Assembly: GCA_010093515.1 (NCBI GenBank)
Contig: MU001696.1
Location: 122,095 to 186,094 of the forward strand
Length of the DNA: 64,000 nt
Direction of reading: 5' to 3'
Source: Lineolata rhizophorae
Taxonomy: Eukaryota; Ascomycota; Dothideomycetes; Lineolatales; Lineolataceae
A program made the translations under genes and the position numbers. Each line of letters starts with the position of its first letter. Position 1 is the stretch's first letter. This document shows, piece by piece, positions 34,165 through 45,673 of the stretch. The notes beneath the pieces are model-generated. The model searched no databases. It saw nothing but the letters and a program-made list of their open reading frames with translations, and was not told the origin of the DNA.

Positions 34165-37100
34165 GTTGGCGGTTGGTTGTGATCGAATTGCGATCGGTCA
34201 GGTGCGGTGGCGACAAATGCTCAAGCTGAGCTAAAGCAGGTGATGCTATTTGGCGGGAATGACTGCTCGCCGCGAGGGCGGGGAGGACGGGGCGCACGAA
34301 AACTGAAATCGGGTATCTCAAAGCGCAACAAAAGGAAAAGAGGAATGTGGGAGAGAGGGCGGGGATATTAGTGTTGTGAGGTTGGAAGCAGGCGATGGGA
34401 TCGGGGGTTGGGGGTATATAAGCCGCGTGGTTTGTGAATCACGAGTGCTTTCCTGTTACGCGTGAGGAGCAAGAGCAAGGGAGAGGAAAGACGGCAGGTG
34501 CAGGCCCGGGGCCGGGACGAGGCTGCTTTTATTCTGGTGCAAAGGGCGGGGCTGAACCAGGGCAAGCTTGGTTGTGAAGCAACAGCGACGGCGGATTCAC
34601 GTCATCGGCAGGGCCCGGCGGAGGGGGGTCCCGGGGGGGGTGGGGGGGTTGTGGAGAAAGCATGGGCCTCCTCCGCGGATTGGCAGCTGGCAAGGTTGCT
34701 CTCTCTCCTTTCAGGCTAGCAGCGCGGTGTATCGGGCAACAGCAGCTTGCTCTTGCGACAACGTCACGCTAGCAAGAAACTCACCGAACGCCTCTTGTGC
34801 GTTCCCCCTTGCCGCCACCTGGCAGTCCGCCTTTAATCTTTTTGCTGGTGTTCCCACTTTGAACGATGCACAATTCGCCTACGTAAGTGAGCATCCGCGT
34901 CGCACAGCCGGAACTAAGTCCTACGAATGTTTTATTTACAATGTAGGAAGGGGAGGGGGCGGGACGCTTGTGAGAGGGCAACGCGCGCGCGGCCGAATCT
35001 TACCTACGCTCCTGCCCGTTCATGGTGATGCAAGTGGCCCCGACCCGGCGGAACCTGCCCTGCCCTGCCCTGCCCCTGCCCCTGCCCTCGCTTCCTCCCC
35101 GTCCTGCTTTTCCCTTCCATGCTTTGCAGCGCAGGCTTTGCCAGGGCAACACGCCGTCTTGGCATTCGGTTCCGGGACCCGCCTGCAGCCCGGCCCTCGT
35201 CCCGGCCGGAGAGGGGGCGATGGACGGCTGTGGGCTGCCAGAATCATCGATTCGGGGGCAACAGAGCTAGCCTCTCCCACCCGCATGACGCGTTTTCGCA
35301 GCGACGAACAAAAGAGAAAGGAAGCTAAGCTCGAAAAGAGAGAGTCGTGGTGGCTGGTGGCTTTGTTGCTTTCGCCCGACGCAGCTTTTCATTCGCGTCC
35401 GAAAGCAAGCTGGCACGCTGGTTGGCCAGGATCGACGCCTAGGATCAGAGGTTCGAGGCCTGGGGCCGCGTACACCCCGGCTCCGCCGTGGACGTCATCG
35501 CCGGGAGGCTAAAAGCGCTTGGCGATCGGGGGAGGGGGGAAGGAAGAGAGCCTCCAGCCACAGCACAACTTCCCGGGGAGGAGGCGAGCACCGGTTCGAG
35601 ATGTTTCCATTCTTTTTCTTTGCGACGTTCATCAGGTGATAAACAAAGACCAGTCCGTACGTGTTCTTCGAGCAGGTAGATCCATCGACGACAATTCCAT
35701 TCGTACCTACCTGGATCGCTCCTCTCTCTTGCGCACGCTCTTCCTTTCTCTCCCCGCATTCCTGAATCACCACTTGTCTCCGCACACGACACAACCGGCG
35801 CACAAGACAAAAAGGCAAAACTGCCACCGAAGAAAGCCGCATGAAACCAGTCCGCTCCAGCCGTTAAGAGTTCCATCCATGTGGCGCAAGCTTCTCCCAC
35901 CTACGGAGCACTAGGACGCACTATTAGTCCAGCTGCTATGTCCCCCCAACCAATCGCGCACACCCCTTGGCAAGCGAGACTCGCCTAGCGGATCGATCGA
36001 ACGACGTCCACGGTGCGCCGGCCCGTGCGCGCGCGCCAGGATGGTGGTAATTTCCGTCCCGCGGTTCTTCCGCCCCGGGCTTTGCCAGGCACTTCCCGCT
36101 TGGCGATGACGCCAGCCGCACGGCAACCCAGGTCAGCAGAGGAGTAATCGACTCGCCCGTCTCTAGGTGGAAGCGAGTGTCGTCACTCTGTTTACTACGG
36201 AGCACATGCCGTTGAACTGCGGAAATAGGAGCATCCCACGCAGAAGCCACGTTGTCATTCAACGCGATCAAGTGCATACTACGTAGGTACGCGCGCTGTG
36301 CCGCCTCTATTTTCACATGTCCCCGCGACAGACCGACCTACTATCTACCTACCCAGAGGTTATAGGGTATTTTAGGTGCTTACCGGCCCGTATGGGCGAA
36401 CCATGGATGGCTCACCACCCCGTCCGCGTATACCCTACCCCAATGGGCCCGCTCCCCCCGGACGTTCCAGTCCCAGCTTCCTGCCTTCCCATATTGATCT
36501 TTCCCCGTTCGGCAACGGCCCAGTGTTCCCACTCTTCCCCTTCCGGGCTGTCTCGTTCGCCGAGACTACATTCCAGCCGACCAATTGGATGGCCCGGATG
36601 CTTCCCACGGCAGTTCCTCAGTGCAAATCTCCATTGTGACGTCTCCTGCATCCATACCCAGCAGAAGTAGGTAACTACCTAGACGCCACAGTATACGTAC
36701 CTGTATACTACGGAACGACAGGCCAAACACCAGCCTGCAAACGGCGACGCCATGCATCTGTCGCTCTAGCTTCATCCGTTGACTTTGCAGCCGAGCCTTG
36801 GAAGCCGCCAGTCTATTTTATTCCTTTTTTTTTTTTTCCTTTTTAACCTTTTGACGCAGCGCTAGCTTCTGTACCTACATTAAGGATGAGAGACCCCCCG
36901 GCCAATAAGCAAAGCCGCTAAAGGAGGGCGCTGAAACCTCCACCAGAAACTGAGTGTACCCGTACCAAACTCCGAGCACGCCTTTCCACGGTAGTAAGTA
37001 GCATGTGAAACGCACAGTTCCAGACCAGTTCTCGTGCTAGCAAGCCACGTGACAACGCGTAACATTTAGCCGGTTTCTACTGCACGTCTTCTAGACATAT

Positions 37101-37521
37101 TCCCACCCAGATTGAGATAAACATCCGAGCGAATGTTGCGAGTGTAAAGAAGCAGCCAATCTAGTCGTATCCAGTCATCATGCACGACCAACAAGAAAGG
37201 TAGAAGACAGAAAGGGCGAGAGCGAACCTCCCTAAAGAACACCCCCAGGTATCCCAAGAAGAAAAAAGGCCAGACTCCAACAAAGAGAGACCGAGGCACG
37301 CATACATAGTCTCAGAGCCACATAACCCGTTGAGCACCGCGCCGCGGACTTTACCACGTAACGAAGCAGCGACATCCCCAACCCAGGCCAATCCCTCATT
37401 CTAGTCTTCTCCTCCCGTCCCACCTGATTCCCTCATTCTAATCCCTTCTCCCCATCCCCTCTCCCTTCCCTTCCCTCCCCTTCCCTCCCCATCACTTCCA
37501 CCCTCTCCTCCCCCTCCTCAT
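34165..37521. other. Long intergenic region without a supported gene (3.4 kb)
   Basis: The largest gene-free stretch. The right 300 bp is the FEX 3' flank and the left part the HAM1-like promoter. Between them are low-complexity C/T-rich DNA (CCCTGCC repeats near 35060-35085), a T-run at about 36826-36842, and TACCTAC/GTAGGTA words near 35700 and 36290-36360. Open frames up to 314 codons (34568-35512) have no recognisable domain. No tRNA cloverleaf was found by eye. Confidence 0.4.
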
Positions 37522-38837
37522 CTAACAAACCGCCGCCTCCCACCCCACACTCCACCTCACCCCCCCCATAACCACCACCACGACCGCCACGCCCGCGCCC
37601 ACGCTCCCCGCCCCATACCCCCACGCGGCGCCCCTCCTCCCCGCCTCCCACAGCGCCACCACCTCCGCCACCCACGTGCTCACCGTCGTCAGCGCCCCGC
37701 ACAGCCCGTCCTGGACGCCCTGCAGCGCGCCGCACGCCGCCGCCCCGCCGCCCACGACCGTGCCCCCGCCGCCGTCCCCCAGCCGCACGTGCTGCAGGTC
37801 GAACGCGAGCGCGAGCGCGGCCGCGCCGAGCGCGTTGGCCGCGAAGGTGCCGAGCGGGAACGTGGGCGCGACGCGGGCGTTGAGCAGGCGGGCGAGCCAG
37901 AAGCGGGCGAGGGCGCCGGGGGGCGCGAGGGCGGCGGCGAAGGCGGCGGCGGGGCGCCAGGCGGGCGCGGGGGGCACGGCCGTCACGACGACGGCGGCCA
38001 GCCAGGCGGCGGCCGCCAGGGCCGCGCAGGCAGGGTCCGCGACGCGCCGCGTCAGGCCGAAGCGCAGCGTCGGCAGGTAGGGGTGCGCGGCGTCGGCGAG
38101 GGTGGCGCCGAGCTTGAGCGCGGCGATGGAGAGGCTCGGGTGCAGGATGAGGACCGCGGCGGCAGCGAGGAAGGAGTAGCCGGCGGGTCGGGGGGTGGTG
38201 GCGGGGAAGAGCAGGGCCGAGGCCGAGGCCGACGTCGACGCGTCCCGCGGGTTCGGCGGCAGGGGCAGCTCGTTGGACATGGCGAGGAAGACGTCGCGCA
38301 TCCACGAGGAGAAGCTGGTCAGCGAGCCGCAGAAGCCCGTCGCGAGGCCGATGTACAGCGGGATGCTCTTCTTGGCCTTGGCGTGGGCGGCGCGCGCGTC
38401 GGCATCGACGCGCAAGTTCCGCGGCGACGCCCAGGTGCGCTCGCGCCGGCGCCACCATGGCCGCGGCCACCTGTCCAGCTGGACGCCCGGCTCGAGCCCC
38501 CACTCCTCCCGGAATAGGACGCGGTCCTCGCCCAGGAAGCCCATGAGCAGCGAGCCGGCGAAGTTGGCCCACAGCACGCCGGGCACCACGGGCGCGCCCG
38601 GGTACGCCGACAGCCACTCGATGCCGAGCCGCGCCAGCGTGCCCAGGATGCTGAAGAGGATCAGGTAGGCCGTGATGTAGACCTCGGTCGCGAGGCGGGA
38701 CGGGCCCTTGGTTGGCGGGCCCCGGCGCCGCGGCGCGTGCGGCGACTGTTGCTCCTGCTGGGCTTCCTGCGAGCCCGTCGGGGACTCCTCGTCCGGTGGC
38801 TTCTCCTCCTCCCCGGAAGCGGCGGGGGATATGCCCT

Positions 38838-38872
<35 letters not shown>

Positions 38873-39750
38873 TCCTCATCCTCCTCGCGCTCCAGCTGCG
38901 GCTCCTCGTCGAGCTCGATGTAGGCCTCCTCTTCCGGCGTCGGCTCGGTCTTGGTGCTCCAGCGCGAGGCGGAGCTGCGCACGCTGCTGCGGCGACGGCG
39001 GCGTTGTTGGTGCTGCTCGTGCTGGTCGAAGCGGCGGTCCTCGACGGCCGAGAGGCGGCGCTCGTAGTCGGAGGAGCGCCGCGAGGGGCGGCGGTGCATC
39101 GAGGAGAGCGGGTTCGACCGGCGGGAGCCGCCCGTCTCGTGCCGCGTGAGCGAGTGCGGCGGCAGCTGCTGGCCCTCGAGCGCCGTCAGCTGGTCGAGGT
39201 CGGTGGGCAGCGTAAAGTCGTCTTCGAATCGGCCAGTTCGCTGCTGCTGCTGTTGGTGTTGGTGTTCATGTTCTGCCGGTGCCTCCGCATACTGTATATG
39301 CTCCCAGGGCGGCTGCTGCTGCTGCTGTGTCGAAAGCCTCCTATCCCGCGAATGCGACGACCGCGCCGGTAGCGGCGGCGGCGTCGTCGTCGTCGTCGTT
39401 GCCGTCTCGGGCCCATCGCTCCTATTATCCGGCGCCATCGACGCCCCGCTCCTCGAGCTGTACGACCGCGACACGCGGCGGCCGTCTCCGGCACTTCGGC
39501 TGCGTCGCCGCTCCTCGGCTTCCAGCCTGGTGGCGCGCCGCTGCAGGCCGTCGCTGCCCCGCGAGAAAGTCGCCACCGCCATCTCCAGGTCGTCCAGGCT
39601 GTCTTCCGGGGGCACGGTGGCTGCGTCGGCATCGTCGGCCTCGGCCGCGCTCGTCGCGGCGCCGCTCCGTCGTCGCTCCATGGTGCTGCTGGGTTGCAGG
39701 CTCATGCGCTGGCGGGCGTAGTGGTCGGCGCGGGAGCCCGAGGAGGCCAT
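37522..39750 (-). CDS. FEX1: Fluoride exporter FEX (two fused CrcB/Fluc domains)
   Basis: A single exon of 742 residues. The first 345 residues are cytosolic, low complexity and rich in Ser, Arg, Gln and acidic runs, including an 11-residue Ala tract from a GCC repeat. Two CrcB-type domains follow. Domain 1 starts at AYLILFSILGTLARLG (about residue 357) with WANFAGSLLMGFL and the signature GFCGSLTSFSSW near 470. Domain 2 has TFPLGTFAANALGAAALALAF and GLCGALTTVSTW near 680. The paired N-in-motif and GxxG-[ST]-[FS]-[ST] signatures line the fluoride pore in Fluc/FEX channels. In fungi FEX sits in the plasma membrane and confers fluoride resistance. The long N-terminal tail is unusual compared with the roughly 375-residue yeast protein but is common in filamentous fungi. 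It is divergent to the phosphoribosyltransferase gene. Confidence 0.93.
38839..38871 (-). repeat. GCC repeat encoding polyalanine in FEX
   Basis: About 11 units, in frame within the cytosolic N-terminal tail of the fluoride exporter. Confidence 0.85.
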
Positions 39751-40650
39751 TGCGCCCGCCTTCTTTTATTTAGTCCGGTCCGGTTCGGCGGAGGCGATCG
39801 CCGGCTGCTAGCGCGGGTGGAGTCCGGCAAAGTCGGCGCGAGCTTTTCAGACGAATCGGCGAGGCCGCGGGCGAGCCAGGTCCTTCGGGCGTAGGGCGGG
39901 AATGAGGCCGCGGACGATAAACTGGCATTGACGTCCCGGGCGGGCGAGAGGAGGGAATCTTGGACGGATTGCAGGTTTATCGGAGGGTTGTGGAGGAGTT
40001 TCCGCGGTCCAATGCGGCGTCAAAGGGGAGGCAAAGGCACATGTTTCTGTCGAGCTGCAAGGCGCGCTCTGGTCGTGATGGGGCTGACAAAGAGGCATGT
40101 AGCAGCGTCGTCGGGGAGGCCGCCTCGCTGTGCCTCCGATGCTCCGTGTATAGAGCCAAGTCGCAGGCAGCCTCCTTGAAACCCGGGCACGAGTCGTGCG
40201 TGCCGCGCCGGCTACAGTTGACTCGCGTCGGGCAAAGCAGCGACGGAAGGAGGTTGTTGTTCCTGGAGACGCCGGCGACCGCGTGGTCCAGCGGCGGGCG
40301 CTGCCAAGAGGCCGCAGAAAGCTTGTCCCCAATGCCGCTGCCACGCCGCGGGCCAAACAACCCCCACTTCCGCCACCACACCCCCCCCTCCCACCCCCCA
40401 CCTTCCTGTTTGTCGCTCTGCGTACGTCCGCCGCCAACGCTCCGCTGCGTCTTTGAGCTGTCCAATTGCCCAACAACAACGACGTGCTTGCTCCAATTGA
40501 CGTCCCCGTCCCCGTCTTCTTTGCCTCCGGAGCCCGCAGTATAATAAACCGCCCTTCCCCCGCTCACTCCCGGCGTCTGCGCGCCTACACCTCTTCCATC
40601 GGCTCCACACCTCAGATTCCGAACCACCCGCCTGCACCAGCAACTACACC
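39751..40650. promoter_or_regulatory. Divergent promoter region of FEX and the phosphoribosyltransferase gene
   Basis: A 900-bp GC-rich gap between divergent start codons, with a TATAAT-like stretch (CAGTATAATAAACC, about 40537-40550) some 100 bp before the plus-strand ATG. The long open frames here lack domains. Confidence 0.5.
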
Positions 40651-41181
40651 ATGTCCGCGCCTCACCTCCCGCCAAACGTGCACGTCTCCTCGCACCCCTG
40701 CCTCAAGGCCAAGCTCTCGCAGCTGCGCTCGCACTCCACCGGTTCCCGCGAGACCAAGTCGCTGATCCACGAGATCGCCCTGATCCTCGGCTGCGAAGCC
40801 CTGGGCTCGGCGCTAGCGACCAAGGAGGATGGAACCGTACGTCTTCAACCCCTCCCCCCCCCCCTAGCAATGCCACCGCAATCCGGGGAAAGAGAGAAAA
40901 AACCCGAACAGCAACACAGCAACAGCAACAGCAACTAACGAACCTCGCTTCCCCCCTCCCCCCCTCACCGCAGGACACCTCCCCCCTCAACTACCCCTAC
41001 GCGACCCAGACCACGACCCCCACCGCCGTGTCGCTGATCCCGATCCTCCGCTCCGGCCTCTCCATGGTCGACGCGCTCCTCTCGCTGCTGCCGACGCCGG
41101 TGCCCGTGCACCACCTGGGCCTGTACCGCGAGGAGACGACGCTGAACCCGGTCGAGTACTACAACAAGCTGCCGTACCGGC

Positions 41182-41222
<41 letters not shown>

Positions 41223-41519
41223 CCGGCGCCGGCCGGCGCCGCGGGCCCGTCCGCGCTCGCCGTCGTCGTCGACCCCGTCATCGCCACCGGCGCCACCGCC
41301 TGCGCCGCCATCGAGACGCTGCGCGACTGGGGCGTCGGCCGCGTGCTGGTGCTCAGCGTGCTGGGCAGCCGGGACGGCGTCGCGCGGGCCGCCGCGTGCT
41401 GGCCGGGCGGCGTGAGCGTCTGGCTGGGCGCCGTCGACGGCGAGACGGACGCCAAGGGCATGATCAAGCCCGGCTTGGGCGATATCGGGGACCGGCTGTT
41501 CTTGACCGTGGGGAAGTAG
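40651..41519 (+). CDS. Bacterial-type uracil phosphoribosyltransferase
   Basis: Two exons, 40651-40836 and 40974-41519 (GTACGT/CAG), give 243 residues. The N-terminus NVHVSSHPCLKAKLSQLRSHST is the conserved start of Upp-type enzymes. VSLIPILRSGLSMVDALLSLLP is the substrate loop, HHLGLYREETTLNPVEYYNKLP the next block, VVVDPVIATGATACAAIETL the PRPP-binding motif, and KGMIKPGLGDIGDRLFLTVGK the C-terminal uracil-binding block. The enzyme makes UMP from uracil and PRPP in pyrimidine salvage. The variable loop between NKLP and the PRPP motif is filled with an Ala-Thr repeat encoded by GCGACG units (about 41187-41222). The PRPP motif reads ATGAT rather than the usual bacterial ATGGS; I recall this form in other filamentous fungi. 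It may be a paralog of the main Fur1 enzyme. Confidence 0.88.
41187..41222 (+). repeat. GCGACG minisatellite encoding Ala-Thr repeats in the phosphoribosyltransferase
   Basis: Six hexamer units in frame, in a surface loop just before the PRPP-binding motif. Confidence 0.85.
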
Positions 41520-42780
41520 CCGGCGCGTGTTTGCCTGGGTTGGGCATGGCGGGCGTGCGCAGCCCGAGGCGAAAGGGAAGTACATGGTGCTTTTGCGGCC
41601 GAGAACGTGGTACCGCGCCATCTTTCGTTTCCCTGGCGAATGCGTTCCCTCTTTGCGTCTCTAGGGCGGCGTAGTACTATCAGAGCTTAACTCCGTACAT
41701 AGATTCGTATAAGATATGAGCCTCACAACGATCCACTTTATCCCCGGCAAGGTTTCCAGACGAGATGTGTAGAACGAGATTTGTATGAAGCAAGAGTTGA
41801 ACATTGTATCTTTCTATCTTCCGTCGAGACCTGCGGCCCTGCTAATCGAACCTGGTCAAGTCAATAAAGCCTTTGCAACTACCTACCACGTACTGTCCGA
41901 CTATGACCGCTTCTTTGAATACTCTGCGCAGTACAGTCCAGCCCACACGTGCATATTCTACATCCACCCTTAGATACCCATATCCCTCTCCTCCCACTTG
42001 ACTACGTATTCCCGCCTACAAGCAAGCAACCTACGTTCTCACGACCAAGCACCATCAAACCCAACGCAGTACCAAAAGCTTTAACGCACATTTCTCGCCC
42101 CAAGAATTTGCCATAACCTAGGTAAAATTCTACATGACACATTCCCACATTCCCGCATTCCGCGCCTCGACACTCCCATCCATTCACCATCTCGGAACCG
42201 AGCGCTCACATCTCCAACTCGCCAACACCCCGTCTCTTCCCATCGGGCAGAAATTCGCTCAAGACACAGGCCCAGACACAAAACGAAAACAAACCGGAAA
42301 GTTTTGAGATTGCACAACACGGACGTACGCACAACAGACGCATACATGAGAGCAGATGAAAACCAAAAATGACACAAAAAAACAAAAGGGAACAAAAGAA
42401 ATTTCAACGTATATTTTGCCGCCCCCTAAACCCCCCCCAAAAATAGACCACAAAACACACAAGCAGAAAGCAAACGGGAAATCAACCCTGTAGTATATAG
42501 CAATACAAGCCCTCCAACTCGCCCCACTCACACCCACACCCTCTCACCCAAACCCCCGACATCCCCTACACCGGTACACACCCATCCTAGCTAGTACACA
42601 ACCGACACGGGACCGAGCCCAGGGACGAGAACGCACCAGATGAGAGCCAACACTATCCGGACCGAAACCCGCAAAAAGCCAGAAAAAGCCCAGCCCGACA
42701 AAACCACACCGGAGACAAAAGAAGAAAATCCTCGCTCCAAAAACCCCTCCATAAATGCATCCCAACCGCTCTCCCCCAAC
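41520..42780. other. Convergent intergenic region (phosphoribosyltransferase and STE50 3' ends)
   Basis: 1.26 kb with short open frames only. The right half on the minus strand is the STE50 3' flank and is rich in T and G runs. Nothing else is recognisable. Confidence 0.4.
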
Positions 42781-44899
42781 CTACAGCACCCCCCCCGGCA
42801 ACTGCACGCCGCCCCTCGCGCCCGCGCCGCCGCCCTCGCCAAACCCAGCCCCGCCCCCCACGCCGGCAAGCCCAGCCGGGCCGCCGGCCGCGGCGCCCGG
42901 CTGCGCGAGGCCGGCGCCCGGCAGCGCGGCGACGGTGCTGACGTGGCCCTCCTGGGGCGCGGCGTGCTTGCGCAGCATGAACATGGGCTTGCGGCCCTCC
43001 TTGTCGAGCTGCTTGAAGAGGATGAGGGGCCGCTCGTTGAGCCCCAGGCAGCGCTCCTGGTCGCCGTGCACGATGTACAGCGCGTACTGGCGCCAGTCGG
43101 CCGTGATGTTGTACTTCTTGAGCGCCACCGGCAGCACCTTGTGGCAGGGGTCGTCGATCGAGACCCGGAACGACTTGAAGATCTCCACCTGCGGGTTCGA
43201 CGACGAGCCCCCGCTGCCGCCCCCGCCCCCCCGCTCCCCCCCGCGCTCGCCCCGCTCCTCGCCGGACCGCCCCCCTCCGCTCCCCGGCGTCCCCGCGCTG
43301 CCGTTCCCCATCACGACCGGACTCACGCCGCCGCCGCCACCGCCACCACCACCAGCCCCGCCGCCCAGCCCCAGGAACCCGCCCCCAACCGCGCCCGGAT
43401 CCAGCGCGTTGCCGCTGCCCGGCGGCTCCAGCTCGCCGTTCCTACCCCCGCCGCCGCCGCCGCCGCCGCTGCCGCCACCTGCGCCGCCGACCCCGCCGCG
43501 TATCGACCCTGTCAGCGTGCGCTCCGAGCTCCACGTGCCCGTGGCCGAGCCGGAGCCGCCGTAGTGGTAATCGTCGAAGGCGGCGCCCTGGGGCGGGCCG
43601 CGGGCGGCCTGGGCCGTGGGCGTCTTGCCGGGCGCCGACTGGGCGTAGGCGGGCGAGGTGGGCGAGGGCTGGGGGTGCTGGAAGGCGTGCGGGGAGGCCG
43701 ACGAGGACGAGGGCTGCTGGCCTTGGGAGGCGCCGGCGCCGGCGGCCGCCACCAGGGCGCCCGTGAGGTTGTTCGAGGCCGCGAGGGCGGCGGCCGACGG
43801 GTCGAGCGTCGAGTCGTGGTGGATGGTCGGGGACGGGTTCTTGGGCGCCGAGCCGAGGAAGAGCTTCTTGGTCGAGAACTTGCGCGACAGCGAGCTGCCA
43901 GCGCGCTGGTCGGGCTGCGACGTGTTGGGCGGCGACGTCAGGTGGTGCGGGTCGTCGGGCGTGGGCAGCGGCTGCGAGCGGTCCTTGGCCATGCGGATCA
44001 TGGGCAGGATGTCCTCGCGCAGCTTGCGGTTCTCCTCCGACACGCGGTTGAAGTCTTCTTTGATGAGGCGGAGCTCGGCTTCGGCGGCCAGGATGCGCTC
44101 GTCGCGGTCCTTGATGATGTGGATGATGCGGGCGATGTCGTCCTGCGTCGGGGGCGCTTCTTGGGAGTTCGGGTCGGCGGCTGTTTGGAACGAAAAAAAA
44201 AAAAAAGGTCAGAGCTCTCACTAGCAAGCGGATACCCAGGGAAATACTTACATAGGGGAACATAGTGATCGGGCCCTATCGGGATATTCTGCTTGACCTT
44301 GACCTCGTACACGCTCTTGAGCACGGTCAACCGATGGCCAACGCTCCCGATGCCCATTTCCTTGAGCTCCGCATGCTGCAGCTCGATCAATGCCTCGCCA
44401 TTGACTCCCTCCTCTGTGTAGCACAGAAAAAAAAAAAAAATAAGGCACTCGTTAGCCAACAAATCTACCATTCGGATGCTTTTACATATCCCTCCACACA
44501 AACACACATAACCACCCAACCAGGAATGCTCAACCTACCAATGAACGCATCCGCGTACTGCTCCAGCCCGCAATTCGACACGAAATCGGCGCACTGCTCC
44601 GCCGACCACTGGGTGATCAAGCCCCGCGGGGACCCGAGGTCGACGGAGCCGTGGTCGTGGGCAAACGTCGTGGGGGTATGCTCGGGCGACAGGCCCGACG
44701 AGTCCGTCGGCGACGACCCGCGATGGTGGTGCGGGAGGTGGTGGTGGTGCTGTTGGTGGTGGTGCGGGTGGTGCGAGTGGTAGTCGGCCGGCATGCCTAC
44801 CGGGCTGGCGTAGCTGTGCTGCCCGCTGCGCAACGGACGCTCGTACTCGTCGTCGGCGTCCGAGTCTTCGTAGTGCGTGGCCGGTTTGTAGGAGGCCAT
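42781..44899 (-). CDS. ste50: MAPK pathway adaptor Ste50 (SAM plus Ras-association domains)
   Basis: Three exons, 44899-44539, 44413-44252 and 44180-42781, give 640 residues; both introns have long T tracts before the acceptor. A His-rich N-terminal segment is followed by a SAM domain at about residues 93-160 (ITQWSAEQCADFVSNCGLEQYADAFI, then ALIELQHAELKEMGIGSVGHRL). A coiled-coil follows (IKDRDERILAAEAELRLIKED, about 190-225). The C-terminal Ras-association domain lies at about 500-590 (EIFKSFRVSIDDPCHKVLPVALKKYNITADWRQYALYIV). A glycine-rich linker separates them. In the family the SAM domain binds the MAPKKK Ste11 and the RA domain binds Cdc42/Ras, feeding mating, osmotic and infection-related MAPK pathways. 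The start is the only ATG upstream of the SAM domain in frame. Confidence 0.92.
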
Positions 44900-45639
44900 G
44901 GGGTGTGGGGGGGGGGAAATGATGGGAGTATGGTTTCGGTCGATCGATTGGTGGTTTCTGGGGTTCGCTTGGCTACGTCTTGATGTGGTCCGATAAAAGG
45001 GCTCCTGGCAATGTATCCTGCGTGCTCGTGTGTGCCTGGCTGTGTCTTCGTATGTACGCCGGAGCCCCGCGGAGGGGCGAGTATGCGTAGGTTATCAGTG
45101 AGCGATAGGCGGCCGAGCGAGCGAGCGAGCGAGCGAGCGAGTGTCAACGCGGCCGGCCCGAGTGCGAAATGAGCGGAAAGTGGAGCCAGGCTTCGGCGAG
45201 ACAGGAATGGGAGACAAGAGAGAGAGTGCGGCTCGCGGGGTGTGACGGTGCTGCGGCACCCAGACGAGCGCCACGTCCGGGAAGGGCTATGTATGTAGCT
45301 CCTCCGGTCCGTTCGCTGCGTCTCAAGCTTGTCCGTCGGCCACCAGAGGGCCTTTTCTCTCTTCGCCGTCTGTCTCTCTTGCGGTCTAGAAGCCGAACGG
45401 GAGGCGGCGCGATTACGAACGAACGAACGAGCGGGCGATTTGTCCCGGCAGCGGGCAGCGGGGAAAAGACGTCGTCCCCGCTGGGAGGAGGGTGGTGGAG
45501 GTGTATGCGAGGTGTAGGTTGTGGGTTGAACCCTGTCGCCCTGGTTTGGGGGCCGCCGAAGCGAGATTGGGAAGGGGAACGAGGCGGCGGCGGGATCGCT
45601 CTTTCGATTCTGCCGCAGAGCGCTTTCCGCCGTTGCAGA

Positions 45640-45673
<34 letters not shown>

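Noticed and set aside
34568-35512. 314-codon plus-strand frame in the long intergenic region
   Set aside because: Low-complexity composition, no domain, no good intron or start context.
37433-38617. 394-codon minus-strand frame overlapping FEX
   Set aside because: It lies in a shifted frame within the FEX coding region and reads as Arg/Ala/Gly repeats; the FEX frame has both channel signatures.
39751-40650. Fluoride-responsive riboswitch upstream of FEX
   Set aside because: Known fluoride riboswitches are bacterial or archaeal, and no matching pseudoknot was seen.
41270-41310. ATGAT instead of ATGGS in the PRPP motif as a sign of inactivity
   Set aside because: I recall the same variant in other filamentous-fungal members of this enzyme group, so it is not evidence of loss.
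42640-44265. 541-codon plus-strand frame opposite STE50
   Set aside because: Antisense of the Ras-association and Gly-rich exons; no domain of its own.
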